NCBI RefSeq assembly: GCF_033807575.1
Contig: NC_084727.1
Coordinates: 1,550,001 to 1,614,000, forward strand
Reading direction: 5' to 3'
DNA: 64,000 nucleotides
Source: Cydia pomonella
Lineage: Eukaryota > Arthropoda > Insecta > Lepidoptera > Tortricidae
Each line of letters begins with the position of its first letter. Within the stretch, counting starts at the first letter, position 1. The notes beneath the pieces were generated by a model, which did no database searches, was not told where the DNA came from, and saw only the letters and a program-made list of their open reading frames with translations. The position numbers and the translations under genes are program-made. This document shows, one piece after another, positions 32,400-43,900 of the stretch.

Positions 32400-35184
32400 G
32401 ATATGTAGATTTGTAAGTTTCAATTGCAAAAATGTCAAGCGATCAGTTGATAGCGTAAGAGAACTGTGTCGGTCGTGTGACGTAATCGCGCTTCAAGAGA
32501 TTTGGTTACAAGAGGGCGATCTGACATATCTTAGTAGCATCGACGATAGGTTCAACTGCGCCGGGACCTCAGCTATGGACACGACGGCGGGCATGCTGAG
32601 AGGGCGGCCGTACGGCGGAGTAGCTCTGTTATGGAATAAATCGGTTTTTCGCGACGTGTCAGTGATCAAGTGCGATAACCCGCGCGTGTGTGCTATTAAG
32701 GTAATGTTAGGGAATAGGTCGATGCTAATATTGAGCGTGTACATGCCTACGGATTGCTCGGAGAATCTGCCGGAGTTCACGGATTGTCTCGGTGCGGTAA
32801 GTGCTATCATAAATAACATTGAGTCGGTTTTCATACTCGGAGACTTTAATGCTCACCCCGGTCAACCGTTCTTTAGTGAAATGATAGACTTTTCGCGTGA
32901 TCACGCGTGGACGTGTGTTGATGTGGAAATGTTGGGTGTGCATTCCGGCTTATACACTTTTATAAGTGAGGCTCACGGATCGCGGAGGTGGCTGGACCAT
33001 TGTCTCGTTACGGATTCTGCCATTGACTCGGTGGTGAATGTCTACGTTAAGTTGGACGTGTTTTGGTCCGATCATTTTCCGCTTGTGTTGGAATGTAACC
33101 TTAACATACTTAGGGAAAAGGTCGCGATTAGTAACACGATTATCAGTAACACTGTGAAATGGGGCGAAAGGAAACCAGATCAGATTTCAGCTTATGAACT
33201 ATATTGTAATGAGAGTTTACGGCTAATCAATTTCCCTGAAGCCCTTATCTCTTGCGGGGATCACAGGTGTAATGATTATAGTCATAGACATATTTTAGAT
33301 ACTTTGTATAAAGACATTATCACAGCGCTTTGTAGTGCTGCTACCTGTACTAATTCGTGTACCGCTAGACGTAGTCGAAGAAAAAAGGTGATGGGGTGGA
33401 ACAAGCACGTCGGCGACGCTCATAGAAAGGCTAAAGAAGACTTTCAGGTTTGATTGTGCTGTGGCCAGCCTAACAGTGGAGTAATTTATAATAACATGAT
33501 CACGAGTAAAAGAATTTTTAAGTCTCGTCTTAGGTGGTGTCAGAGCAACCAAGACCAAATAAAAATGGATATGCTAGCCACACATCACTCCAAAAATAAT
33601 TTTAGGTCATTCTGGAAGTGTACAAATAAGCTGAATACTAAGCCAAGCCTTCCTGTGAGCGTCGAGGGCTTGTCTGGGGCTAAAGACGTTGCTAATATGT
33701 TTAGAGACCATTTTTATGTTAAGTCCCCTCTGGGTCCGTCGACTGTGGTTTTCAATTCTGCGCCAAGTGACGTGGAACCGGTAACGCGGTTCACGGCAAA
33801 AGAGGTTGCTCTAGCCATAAAAAATATGTCGAAAGGCAAATCCCCCGGCCATGACGGTCTCAGTGTGGAGCATTTACAGCACGCGGGCCCCCATTTGCCG
33901 AGGTTATTAGCTATGTTTTATTCATTATGTTTGGCCCATGCTTATATGCCTAAGGACATGTTAAAAACAATAGTTGTACCAATTATTAAAAATAAGACTG
34001 GCGATGCGTCTAGCAAGACTAACTACAGGCCGATTTCGTTGGCCACTATTGTGGCAAAAGTATTCGATAGTTTGCTTAATGCGCAATTAGCGAAATATAT
34101 AGAACTCCACGATAACCAGTTTGGCTTTCGCCCGCATTTATCTACGGAATCCGCTATTTTGAGCCTTAAGCATACTATTAAATACTATACCAACAGAAAT
34201 ACAACAGTTTACGCGTGTTTTTTAGATTTATCTAAAGCATTCGATCTCGTTTCTTATGATCTGTTATGGAATAAACTTAAAAGAAGTAATGTCCCTGTAG
34301 ATACTATAAATATCTTGTACTATTGGTATAAGCATCAAGAAAACAATGTGAGGTGGGCAAACTGCCTATCGGACGCATACAGGTTGGAGTGCGGGGTGAG
34401 ACAAGGGGGGCTATCCTCACCTTTGCTCTTTAACTTGTATGTAAATGAACTAATCGTTGCGCTTAGCAAGCATCATGTTGGATGCCACATAGATGATGTA
34501 TGTGTAAATAATTTATCGTACGCAGACGACATGGTGTTGTTGAGCGCATCGGTTTGTGGCCTCAGAACACTTTTGCAGACATGTGAGGAATATGCATCCG
34601 AGCATGGTCTAATTTATAACACTGCTAAGAGCGAAATCATGGTGTTTAAGGCGGGGCCCAGAGACCCACAATATGTTCCCTCTCTTGCCCTTAATGGAGT
34701 ACCTCTTAGCAGAGTTCAACAGTTCAAGTACCTCGGACATGTGTTAACCGAGGACCTGAAAGATAACGCAGATATGGAGCGGGAGCGTAGGTCGTTGGCG
34801 GCACGAGCGAACATGATCGCCCACAGATTTGCACGTTGTTCAACTATAGTAAAAATAACCCTTTTTAAGGCGTACTGTACTTCCTTCTACACTAGCAATC
34901 TGTGGGCTCATTTCACTCAAAAGTCGTTTAACTCCCTACGCGTCCAATATAATAACGCGTTCAGGGTGATGTTGCGGCTGCCGCGCCACTGTAGTGCATC
35001 GAGCATGTTCGCGGAAGTGCGCACCGATTGCTTCTACGCCACTCTGCGCAAGCGGTGCGCGGCGATGCTCAGCAGAGTGCGCGCCAGCCGCAACAGCGTC
35101 CTAGCAATGATCGCAGACCGGCTGGACTGCCCCTATTTGAATCACTGTATAAGTGTTCACGTAGGTACAGGTGCCAGTAATTGA
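32392..35184 (+). pseudogene. LINE ORF2: endonuclease and reverse transcriptase, one in-frame stop
   Basis: The ATG at 32392 overlaps the end of ORF1. Residues 1-230 are an apurinic-type endonuclease with FVSFNCKN, DVIALQEIW (catalytic Glu), LILSVYMPTD, ILGDFNAHPG and SDHFPLVLE, all key residues present. A TGA at 33451-33453 interrupts an otherwise continuous frame just after EDFQV. A Trp codon is the likely ancestor. Downstream is a full reverse transcriptase: NYRPISLATIVAKVFDS, FGFRPHLSTESAI, CFLDLSKAFDLV, GVRQGGLSSPLLFNLYVNEL and LSYADDMVLLS, then thumb and C-terminal region to 35184. It nicks target DNA and primes cDNA synthesis. It belongs to the endonuclease-bearing LINEs. I do not assign the clade. 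Confidence 0.87.
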
Positions 35185-35346
35185 TAGGTACTGACGGATT
35201 GACGGATGTATTTTAATATTTAATTTATAACAAACTTTAATTTAATTTTTATTGTAATGTCTATTTTAATCCTATGTTAATATAATTTGTATTGTGTGGA
35301 CCATTGTTGTCTATAAATAAATAAATTGATTGATTGATTGAATAAC

Positions 35347-36207
35347 TCACGTTCGCGCTCGCGCTCCAGGCGGCGCTCGCGCTCCAGGCAGCGTTCGCGC
35401 TCTGGGCGACGTTCGCGTACCAGGCGATATAGTGGAAGTAGATCGAGAGGGCCTACTCCAAAAAGGAGAAAATCGAATAAAATTGATGCTGACTTAGATA
35501 CGAGGCTTAACAAATTAGAGCGTTTAATGAAACAATTAGTAAATACATCTGCTCAAGGCTCGGCGACGGTGGAAAATAAGTCAAAGGGACAAAAAAATAT
35601 AACCTCCGCCATTGCAGTTACAGTAGACCCAACAAACGACTGCGCTTCGATGTCAACGACGCCACCGATAGCAAGGTCTACCCCAGAGCTTGGCGGCGTT
35701 GGCACCGTGTTGTCGGCGGGCGAGCTGACGTCACCGGGGGCGCGCGGGGAGCGCTCCATACCCCAGTCGCCGCTGCTACCGGTACCGGCCGCCTTCGTCC
35801 GGTGTGCGCCAAGAGAAGCTGGACCTGCCGCGGCCTCTTGCTCGAGAGCCAACTGCGGCGCTTCCACAGTTTGTACGTCGGAACAAGGTCAGATGAACAA
35901 ATTATTATCGGGCTCTGATAATATACCTGTTTTTACCGGAGATGCATCAAGTGACATGACAGCGCAAGTTTGGATAAGACGTTTAGAGGCACTAGCAAAA
36001 ATATTCAACTGGAATGAACGCTTTCTTATTTATCAAATGACGAACAAATTTGCCGGGAATGCTCGATTGTGGTTTAATTCGCAACAAGATATTGATTATA
36101 CGTGGGACCAGTGGAAACAAAAATTAATAAGTGATTTTCCTGAAGGACGGGGCATAGCTTCAAAATTGTATGATTTTGTTACCGTAAAACGTGAGAATAA
36201 TGAAAAC
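35347..36207 (+). pseudogene. gypsy gag, N-terminal half with SR repeats
   Basis: The first 45 or so codons are an Arg/Ser repeat region (RSRSRSRRRSRSRQRSR...), unusual for Gag and similar to SR splicing proteins. A basic stretch (TPKRRKSNK), a short coiled-coil (LDTRLNKLERLMKQLV) and a Pro/Ala-rich linker follow. A capsid-like region (VFTGDASSDMTAQVWIRRLE, LWFNSQQDIDYTWDQWKQKL) comes last. The last codon before the copia insertion is AAC at 36205-36207, and the frame resumes in register at 40949. Gag would form particles. Confidence 0.8.
36203..36207. repeat. target-site duplication AAAAC, left of copia element
   Basis: Matches 40944-40948. Confidence 0.88.
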
Positions 36208-36388
36208 TGTTATAGGACTTGAATGAAACGCGCATATAATGCTCAATAATTCTGTTTATATTCTAAACTATAACTTAGTGTACAGCCTCCTTATTTTCAT
36301 AAAACAAAAAGCCATCACCCACACACAATAGACCTGTAGTCATAGACAATACTAGACTTGATAGTAAAATACTTTATTGCTCACAACA
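36208..36388 (-). repeat. copia 3' LTR (minus-strand sense)
   Basis: 181 bp. In plus-strand coordinates it runs from TGTTATAGG to CTCACAACA. It is preceded on the minus strand by purine-rich sequence (GAGGGGTGG), the likely polypurine tract. Confidence 0.9.
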
Positions 36389-36555
36389 CCACCCCTCAAT
36401 AAAATATTTTACATTTTACACTTCACATTAATAAACAGTTATAAGTCTATGACACTCAACAATAGACAGTTAAAGAAAGAATAACTCTAATCAAACATTG
36501 TCTTTAAACAATTACACAGCAACAAGTAAACAATCGTTAACATGGTACAATTAAA

Positions 36556-39500
36556 TTAAACACCTTGACTAAACAATAAATGTCTCAACTTCTTAAAAGC
36601 TATTCCACCCAGAGCTTTGGTAAAAATGTCCGCTACTTGCTCAGTAGTGTTAATGTACTTTAACACAATAATACCTTTATTTATCTTTTCTTTAACAAAG
36701 CTTTGTTTGATATCAAGATGCTTCACTCTAGTAAGACACCTCGTCATCTGAGCCATCTTAATTGCTGATTGATTGTCTTCATACAATACAATAGGTCCTA
36801 CATGAAAACCAAAGAATGCTAAAATATCTTTCAGCCAGCATGCCTCACTTGTTGCATGACTCAAAGCACAAAATTCAGCTTCGGTTGAAGACAGACTCAC
36901 AGATTGTTGTTTCCTTGTGAACCACATAACTGTGCAACCCCACAATTTGAAGCAACAACCTGTAGTTGACCTTCGATCATCACTTCCTCCCCAGTCGCTG
37001 TCAACATAGCCCACTACACTTTCGCTACATTCATACTTCAAACAGTAATCTCTAGTACCTGAAAGGTACCTTAGAATATTACACAACAGTCTGTACAACA
37101 GCATAGACGCACAACTCTGGTATCTGCTGAGTATAGCCACAACTGCAGTAATGTCAGGTCGTGTACCAGCAGCTAAATAAGCCAAGCTTCCAACCAGGGT
37201 TCTGCACCTGCTTTCCAAGCTTACACTCTCTGGAGACTCTCTGTTAAGTACACTAAAGTCAAAGTTTTTGTCTATAGGCAAAGATAAAGGTTTACAGTCA
37301 TTCATACCATAGTTAATTAACAACTTATTTAAATATTCTTTCTGAGATAAAAAAGTACACTGTTTCTCCAAATCCTGATTTACTTCAAAACCTAAGTATT
37401 TATTTATCTTACCCATATCCTTCATTTTAAAGGATTTGCTTAACATGTCTCTCAGACTTACAATCTCATTTGGACAGCTACTAAAAAAGAGTATGTCATC
37501 TACATACAATAGCAACCATGTTTTGGACCTTTCATTACACTTTGAGAACAAACAATAGTCCTTTTCTGACTGTACAAAACCCTTGGACTTTATTACATTA
37601 TTAAAAGTTTCATTCCAATATCTGGGTGCTCCTTTGAGCCCATACAAAGATTTATTAAGTTTAACAAACTTAGCACTACAACCTTCAGGCAATCTCAAAT
37701 ACAGCTCCTCATCCAAGTTAGCATTCAGAAACGCTCCACAAACATCCATCTGATTAATTTCCAGGTTCATTTTTGTAGCTACTGCAACAAATATACGAAA
37801 AGTATTAAGTTTAGCAACAGGGGCATACACATTATAGTAATCATCACAATCTTGCTCAAAACCTCTCGCTACTAACCTTGCTTTAAAAACATCTTCACCT
37901 TTCTTCTTGAATACCCATTTTGAACTCACTGCGCTTGCAGAGTCTGGTATTGTTTGGACCTCAGTCCATGTGTTATACTCTTTCATTTGTGCAAGCTCCG
38001 CTTTGATTGCTCCTTCCCACTTGTCCTTGTCTTTTGATCTCATAGCTTCACCATAAGTTTTTGGATCACTTTCTTGTCCAATTGCTAATACCATGTCATC
38101 AAATCTCTGTGGCCTTTTGACTTGCCTACCAGATCTGGAGTATTGACCTTCCTGTGCATTGTCTATTGGGATATTTGGGACTAAGTGACCTCCCTCATCT
38201 TGAGGTTCTGGTATTATCACCTCATCTGTAGAGCCATTACCTTCACCTTGCGCTTCAGACATGGCCACTTCATCTGCACTCTGGTATTCATCTGGTTGCA
38301 ATTCATCATCCTCTTTACTTGTATTTTGCACCTCTGGATCATATTGTGTCTCTTGTGATTTAGCCCTATCCTCTCTGGCAGGATGAGAATCCAAAAGAAT
38401 CACCACCTCTTCCTTTTCTTTATCATGGGCGGGAACACAGGTGCCTTTATTTGACAGTACAACCACATCTCTTCTTATGTCAACAAACCTTTCTTCTGGA
38501 TAATAAATCCTGTACCCTTTTGAGCTTTCATAGCCTACAAATATGCCCTTCTTTCCTTTAGGGTCCCATTTCAACCTCTTCTGTTTAGGGATATGGACTG
38601 CCACCTCACTTCCAAATATCATTTTTAAATTACTCAGATCAAACTCTTTTCCTTCCCATACCTCATAAGGCGTTTTTCCTTCAACACGACTCTTGCCAGT
38701 TCGGTTAATGACATAGACTGCCATATTAATGGCTTCTGACCAGAGTTCCTTCCCGAAGCCATTAATCATGGAACGTGCAGCCTCCACCAGTGTCCTCATC
38801 TCGCGTTCTGCCCTAGAGTTCTGTTCGGGTGTGTATGGGATTGTGGTCTGATGTACGATTCCCTTGGCTCCCAGTATCTCCTTAAGTTCTCTATTTATGA
38901 ACTCTGTCCCATTGTCAGATTTCAAAATTTTCAATTTCTTGCAGGTGTATCTCTCGGAGGTTAGAATATAATGTTTGATTTTCTCTGGTACCTCTGATTT
39001 GTGCTTTAGAAAATACACTACCCTGTAATTTGACAAATCATCTTTGAGAAGAAGGAAATATCTTGCTCCTCCCACAGATGCAACCTCCATAGGGCCCGCA
39101 ACATCAGCATGAACCACACCAAGAACTTCACTGGCTATATTTGAGTTATTTGTAAAGGGCATTCTAGTTATTTTGTTCAGCACACAATTGTCACACTTCT
39201 TCTCACTGTCCACAAACTTTATGTTCTTTCTGTTAAGCACGTCTTTGACATATCTCTTATTTTGGTGACAAAATCTTTCATGCCAGACATCCAGTGAACA
39301 TATTAACGCACCCACGCCTTCCTTGTTATTACTTTTCACGTTTAGCAAATAGTGATTTCCTGCACGAGTTCCCAAACCACATAAGTTATCGTCTTTTGTA
39401 ATAATACATTCGGTATCCGTAAAAGTCACAACATACCCATTGTCAACAATTTTCTTCACCGAAAACAAATTCCATTTAATGTCCGGCACATACAGGACAT

Positions 39501-40566
39501 CACTAACAGTTGATTTAATGTATTTAGTCCCATCATAGACCTCCAGTTCTATATCACCAACCCCAACAACGGGCAAACACCGTCCATCTCCAACAAGAAC
39601 AAAATGGTTTAAGTTTGACACTTCTTTATAATTTGTCAGATTTGACATGTCTCGCATAATGTGCTCACTCGTGCCGCTATCAATCAACCATTCATCTCCA
39701 TTGAATGATAGTTCTTCTTTTTCACTCCCAGACATCATAGCTGTCACAATAAAAGCATTATTTGGCCGACCTGAATCTGGATTTTTCCACGATTTATAAT
39801 GCTGCTTATTTTTCAGTTTGGGGCAGTCTGCTTTTAAATGTCCAGCCTTATCACATGTCCAACACTTTCGATTGTTTTTATCTGTGTCCCTACACTCTTG
39901 AGCGAAATGTCCACCTCGGCCACATTTATAACATTTCTTATTAGAATTTCTATTCTTGAAGTTTGTAAAGAGTGCTACGTTTTCATTTTCCGTTCCCCTG
40001 GCCTTCACTCTCTCCTCCTCTACCAGTAGCCTAGCTACCAAGTCTTCATAGTTTTGTTTACTTGTTTGCACAGATTCCCAAGCCGATATAAAATGACTGT
40101 ATCTGTCTGGTAATGACATTAGAACCTTAGTCATCAAAAACTTGTCAGATATTTCTTCACCACTTTGTTTCAACTGACTTCTCATTTCTTGAAGCTTTGA
40201 CAAAAATACCGATAGGTCACCTCCTTCATACTTGAACTGTAGAAACTGCTGTTGTAGCATCAGTGTTGTAGTAGCCGACTTTGGCTCGTATACTGCTTTT
40301 AGTTTTGACCAAATCTCTTCAGCTGTTTCACAGGTTAAAACATGAACTAGAACTGCTTCGCTCAACCTTGACACTATCATTGACTGCGCCTTAGCGTCAC
40401 TCTTTTGCCACACCACCTTGTTCGTTTCTGTCTTTGTTTCTTCTCCATTAACCACCTTAAACAGGTCAGCACCTTTTAGAGCTACTGTCACTTGAAACTT
40501 CCAAGTACTCCAATTCCTGGGTCCTTCCAGCTTGATTGCTGTGACCGCTTGGGAACAAGATTCCAT
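36556..40566 (-). CDS. copia Gag-Pol polyprotein (1336 aa), intact
   Basis: One open frame with ATG at 40566-40564 (MESCSQAVTAIKLEGP). The frame extends 24 codons further upstream without an ATG. In order: a Gag region of the UBN2 type (WSTWKFQVTVALKG); two zinc knuckles (CYKCGRGGHFAQEC, CWTCDKAGHLKADC); protease with DSGTSEHI; integrase with an HxxxH...CxxC zinc site (HERFCHQNKRYV, CDNCVLN), HADVAGPM, LKSDNGTEF and EQNSRAERE; reverse transcriptase with QMDVCGAFLNA and LLYVDDILF; RNase H with VGYVDSDWGG, SSTEAEFCAL and EDNQSAIKM. All catalytic motifs are present and length is usual for the family. It makes particles, processes itself, copies RNA and integrates cDNA. Confidence 0.95.
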   Translation of the reverse strand: MESCSQAVTAIKLEGPRNWSTWKFQVTVALKGADLFKVVNGEETKTETNKVVWQKSDAKAQSMIVSRLSEAVLVHVLTCETAEEIWSKLKAVYEPKSATTTLMLQQQFLQFKYEGGDLSVFLSKLQEMRSQLKQSGEEISDKFLMTKVLMSLPDRYSHFISAWESVQTSKQNYEDLVARLLVEEERVKARGTENENVALFTNFKNRNSNKKCYKCGRGGHFAQECRDTDKNNRKCWTCDKAGHLKADCPKLKNKQHYKSWKNPDSGRPNNAFIVTAMMSGSEKEELSFNGDEWLIDSGTSEHIMRDMSNLTNYKEVSNLNHFVLVGDGRCLPVVGVGDIELEVYDGTKYIKSTVSDVLYVPDIKWNLFSVKKIVDNGYVVTFTDTECIITKDDNLCGLGTRAGNHYLLNVKSNNKEGVGALICSLDVWHERFCHQNKRYVKDVLNRKNIKFVDSEKKCDNCVLNKITRMPFTNNSNIASEVLGVVHADVAGPMEVASVGGARYFLLLKDDLSNYRVVYFLKHKSEVPEKIKHYILTSERYTCKKLKILKSDNGTEFINRELKEILGAKGIVHQTTIPYTPEQNSRAEREMRTLVEAARSMINGFGKELWSEAINMAVYVINRTGKSRVEGKTPYEVWEGKEFDLSNLKMIFGSEVAVHIPKQKRLKWDPKGKKGIFVGYESSKGYRIYYPEERFVDIRRDVVVLSNKGTCVPAHDKEKEEVVILLDSHPAREDRAKSQETQYDPEVQNTSKEDDELQPDEYQSADEVAMSEAQGEGNGSTDEVIIPEPQDEGGHLVPNIPIDNAQEGQYSRSGRQVKRPQRFDDMVLAIGQESDPKTYGEAMRSKDKDKWEGAIKAELAQMKEYNTWTEVQTIPDSASAVSSKWVFKKKGEDVFKARLVARGFEQDCDDYYNVYAPVAKLNTFRIFVAVATKMNLEINQMDVCGAFLNANLDEELYLRLPEGCSAKFVKLNKSLYGLKGAPRYWNETFNNVIKSKGFVQSEKDYCLFSKCNERSKTWLLLYVDDILFFSSCPNEIVSLRDMLSKSFKMKDMGKINKYLGFEVNQDLEKQCTFLSQKEYLNKLLINYGMNDCKPLSLPIDKNFDFSVLNRESPESVSLESRCRTLVGSLAYLAAGTRPDITAVVAILSRYQSCASMLLYRLLCNILRYLSGTRDYCLKYECSESVVGYVDSDWGGSDDRRSTTGCCFKLWGCTVMWFTRKQQSVSLSSTEAEFCALSHATSEACWLKDILAFFGFHVGPIVLYEDNQSAIKMAQMTRCLTRVKHLDIKQSFVKEKINKGIIVLKYINTTEQVADIFTKALGGIAFKKLRHLLFSQGV

Positions 40567-40749
40567 CTTGACTTGATAGTCTTTGTGCGTGCTTGTCACC
40601 CCGCTCAAAGTCTGATGTCGCGCACACACAGCGCACAACCTCCCCAGACTTGACTCCGCTTAGACCCCACGCCGCACCGAGTCACCTAGACTCTTTCTCT
40701 TGACACTTTTCCGTCGCAATCTTCACCTAAAACAGAATCATGAGCCGTG

Positions 40750-40762
40750 AGAGCCCATAACC
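40750..40762 (-). other. copia primer-binding site (half-tRNA initiator Met type)
   Basis: Directly after the 5' LTR the minus strand reads GGTTATGGGCTC, the complement of the anticodon region of initiator Met-tRNA (GAGCCCATAACC). Copia-type elements are known to prime from such an internal tRNA fragment. Confidence 0.75.
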
Positions 40763-40943
40763 TGTTATAGGACTTGAATGAAACGCGCATATAATGCTCA
40801 ATAATTCTGTTTATATTCTAAACTATAACTTAGTGTACAGCCTCCATATTTTCATAAAACAAAAAGCCATCACCCACACACAATAGACCTGTAGTCATAG
40901 ACAATACTAGACTTGATAGTAAAATACTTTATTGCTCACAACA
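40763..40943 (-). repeat. copia 5' LTR (minus-strand sense)
   Basis: 181 bp, one base different from 36208-36388. Confidence 0.9.
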
Positions 40944-40948
40944 AAAAC
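40944..40948. repeat. target-site duplication AAAAC, right of copia element
   Basis: Partner of 36203-36207. Removing one copy with the element keeps the gypsy frame in register. Confidence 0.88.
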
Positions 40949-43900
40949 GTTTTGGACTTTTATTACAAAAAGTTATTATTAGGAAAAAAATGTGATCAAC
41001 CAGATCACGTTATAACTGACGTCATTATTTTCACGTTGAACGATTCTTTGTTGAGAGCCGGCGCGCGGGGTGCCGCTTGCCGTGATACTAAAAGTCTATT
41101 GAAATACTTATCAGATGCTGGTTTTGATTATACAAATAAAAGTAAGGCTAGTTCGGTTAGTAACGATTCAGGTAAATCTAAAACAGCTCGAAAACAGTCT
41201 CAGCGCGATGACGTCACTTGCTATAAATGCGGTATTAAAGGTCATTTCTCTTCGAATTGTACAAAAACCGATGTAAAGCAATGTGATCGATGTTCTAAAT
41301 ATGGGCATGTTAATACTGATTGCAAAGAGCAGAGACATTGTACGAATTGCAACAAGTGGGGTCATGTCGCTGACAACTGTTTTCGCAAGAAAGACTCAAA
41401 TACAAAGCCTCCAAAATTGTTTAAAATGTCAGATGTTGATGTAAAAGACAGAAAATATCACAAACCTGTTATGATTAATAATGTTGAGTTAATGGCATAC
41501 GTGGATTTTGGCAGCGCTATTAACACTATCACGGCCACGGCCGTTGCGCGCACGGGTTTGCAGTATACGCAGGGGTCGTCGCGGTGTATTAAAGCTTACG
41601 GTGGTGGCCTTATAACACCTATTGGTGAAATGACAGCTCACATTGCGCTAGATCAAGCTTCGGCTACCGTGCCAATTTATGTGGTAGAAGACGAAGTACA
41701 GGATACTGATATGATAATAGGTAGGACATTTACAGAGCTACCCAATCTACTTGTGATTAAGACTTTCAATCAGCTGACAATAAAAGAAATAGACAAAAAT
41801 AGTACCGAACGTAGTGATCCGTTACCCGATAACCCCATATCAGTTGATCGGATATTAAAGTTAAACATTGTTCACGACACAACTTTATACCAAGGCGTTA
41901 ATAAGGTATTAGTGTCTTTAGCCGATGATGGTGAAGAACACAGTGGTGATACAGTTATCGTAAAATCCTCTCATCATCGTACCCCGGGTAGAGAGCTAGA
42001 TGTTTTAGGATGTCCAATTCGTTTACACGAAAGTGTTGGCGAACTTAACCTTATAAGTCATAGTCCCACGCCTATAAGGATTTACGCATCAAAATGTGTT
42101 GCGAGGGCTTACCCGGTTAAGGACAATACGTTGAACACTGACTTGGTTGGTGAAGATCGCCAAAACTTAGAACGTTTGTTAAATAAATATGAACACTGTT
42201 TTGCGGGACATGAGGGCCGGATAGGAGCATCTAATATTGAGATGTCTATTGAATTAACAAGTACAACGCCTTTCTACTACCGGCCGTATAGAATGTCATC
42301 CCAAGAACAAGTTAAGGTTAAACAAATTGTTGATAATTTACTAGATCAAGATATTATTGAACCCAGTGATTCCCCATACGCAAGCCGTGTAATACTTGTA
42401 TCAAAAAAAAATGGTGAGCCGAGGATGTGTGTTGACTACAGGCACCTTAATAGTATTACTAAAAAGGATAGGTATCCTTTACCTTTAATACAGGATCAAA
42501 TCGACAAATTGAGGGGACAAAAATATTTTAGTACCTTAGACATGTGTTCGGGGTATCATCAATTGTGGATACATCCTGATAGTAGGAAGTTCACTTCATT
42601 TGTCACACCTTTTGGACAATACCAATACAAGAGAGTCCCATTCGGTTTGGCCAACGCTCCGGCTGTTTTCCAACGGGCTATTAATCAGATGTTGGGAAAC
42701 CTTAGGTTTAAATTTGCTGGGGCTTATTTGGATGACATAATGTGTTACTCCGAAACAGTTTCTGAAGGGTTAGAAAGACTCGAACAAATACTTAGTCTGA
42801 TATCATCGACAGGTCTGACGTTGCGTAAAGAAAAGTGTGCATTTCTTAAAACTCAGATTGAGTACCTCGGATTTGACATTGCGGTGGGTGAAATTCGACC
42901 TTCATCAAAGAAGTTGGAAGCGGTTGAGAATTTTCCCAAACCTAGTACAGTTCACCAGCTAAGGCAATTCATTGGATTAGCCAGCTACTTTAGAAGATTT
43001 ATACCGTCGTTCGCATTGATTTCACGTCCGTTGACAATTCTCATTAAAAAAAATGCACATTGGCTTTGGGAAAAATCTCAAGATGAATCTTTTAACAAAA
43101 TTAAATCGATTTTAGTTTCGCATCCGGTATTGGCCATATATAATGAGGAGTTCGAAACACAAGTTCACACAGATGCGTCTGCGATTGGTCTAGCAGGAGT
43201 CCTTATGCAAAAACAATCGAATGGAGAGTTTAAGCCCGTAGCTTACGCGAGTCGACAGACAACACAGGCTGAGGGCAAGTATCACTCGTATGAGCTCGAA
43301 GCACTTGCGGTGGTCATGAGCTTAAAGAAATTTCGGGTATATTTATTGGGAAAACCTTTCACGGTTGTAAGCGATTGCAATGCTTTAAGCACTACATGGA
43401 CTAAGCGTGATATGATTCCCCGGATAGGTCGATGGTGGCTGGAATTATTAGAATATGACTTTAAAGTTACTTACCGTCCAGGGAAACAAATGCAACACGC
43501 TGACGCCCTTAGCCGAAACCCAGTTGAATCAGTGTTTCATATTGATCAAACGACTTGGGTTACGGCTGTGCAACAAGCTGATCCTAAATTAAATGCTATT
43601 ATACATGATTTTAAAAATGAAACCGCTAACAAGGACATTAAAAAAGAATATTGTATAACTGACGGGTTATTGTGCAAAGTTATAGAGGGCAAAAAGAGAA
43701 TAGTTATACCTAAGTCTGTGAGGTGGCGTATGGTTAAAATGTTTCATGATGACAACGGTCATATGTGTGAAGAAAAAGTCATAGAGCTAATAAAAAGAAA
43801 ATATTGGTTTGAAAAATTACGTCGATTTGTTACAAAATATGTCAAAAGTTGTATTTCCTGTCAATTTGCAAAGAAACCAACAGGTATTCAACGTGGTAAA

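Larger units (their letters stand above)
29036..35341 (+). mobile_element. two-ORF LINE inserted in gypsy leader/gag
   Basis: The element carries ORF1 (split), ORF2 with endonuclease and reverse transcriptase, and a 3' tail of TTGA/GATT repeats (35325-35340). A 5-bp duplication ATAAC (29031-29035 and 35342-35346) is proposed because it also keeps the interrupted gag frame in register. It is nearly full length: 6.3 kb including a 1.8 kb later insertion. Confidence 0.75.
36208..40943 (-). mobile_element. intact copia element inserted in gypsy gag
   Basis: 181-bp LTRs with TGTT...AACA ends differ by one base (CCTCC(T/A)TATTTT). The 5-bp duplication AAAAC and an uninterrupted polyprotein frame mark a complete, very recent, probably autonomous Ty1/copia element, 4736 bp. 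It reads on the minus strand, opposite to its gypsy host. It is likely the youngest insertion of the nest. Confidence 0.93.
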
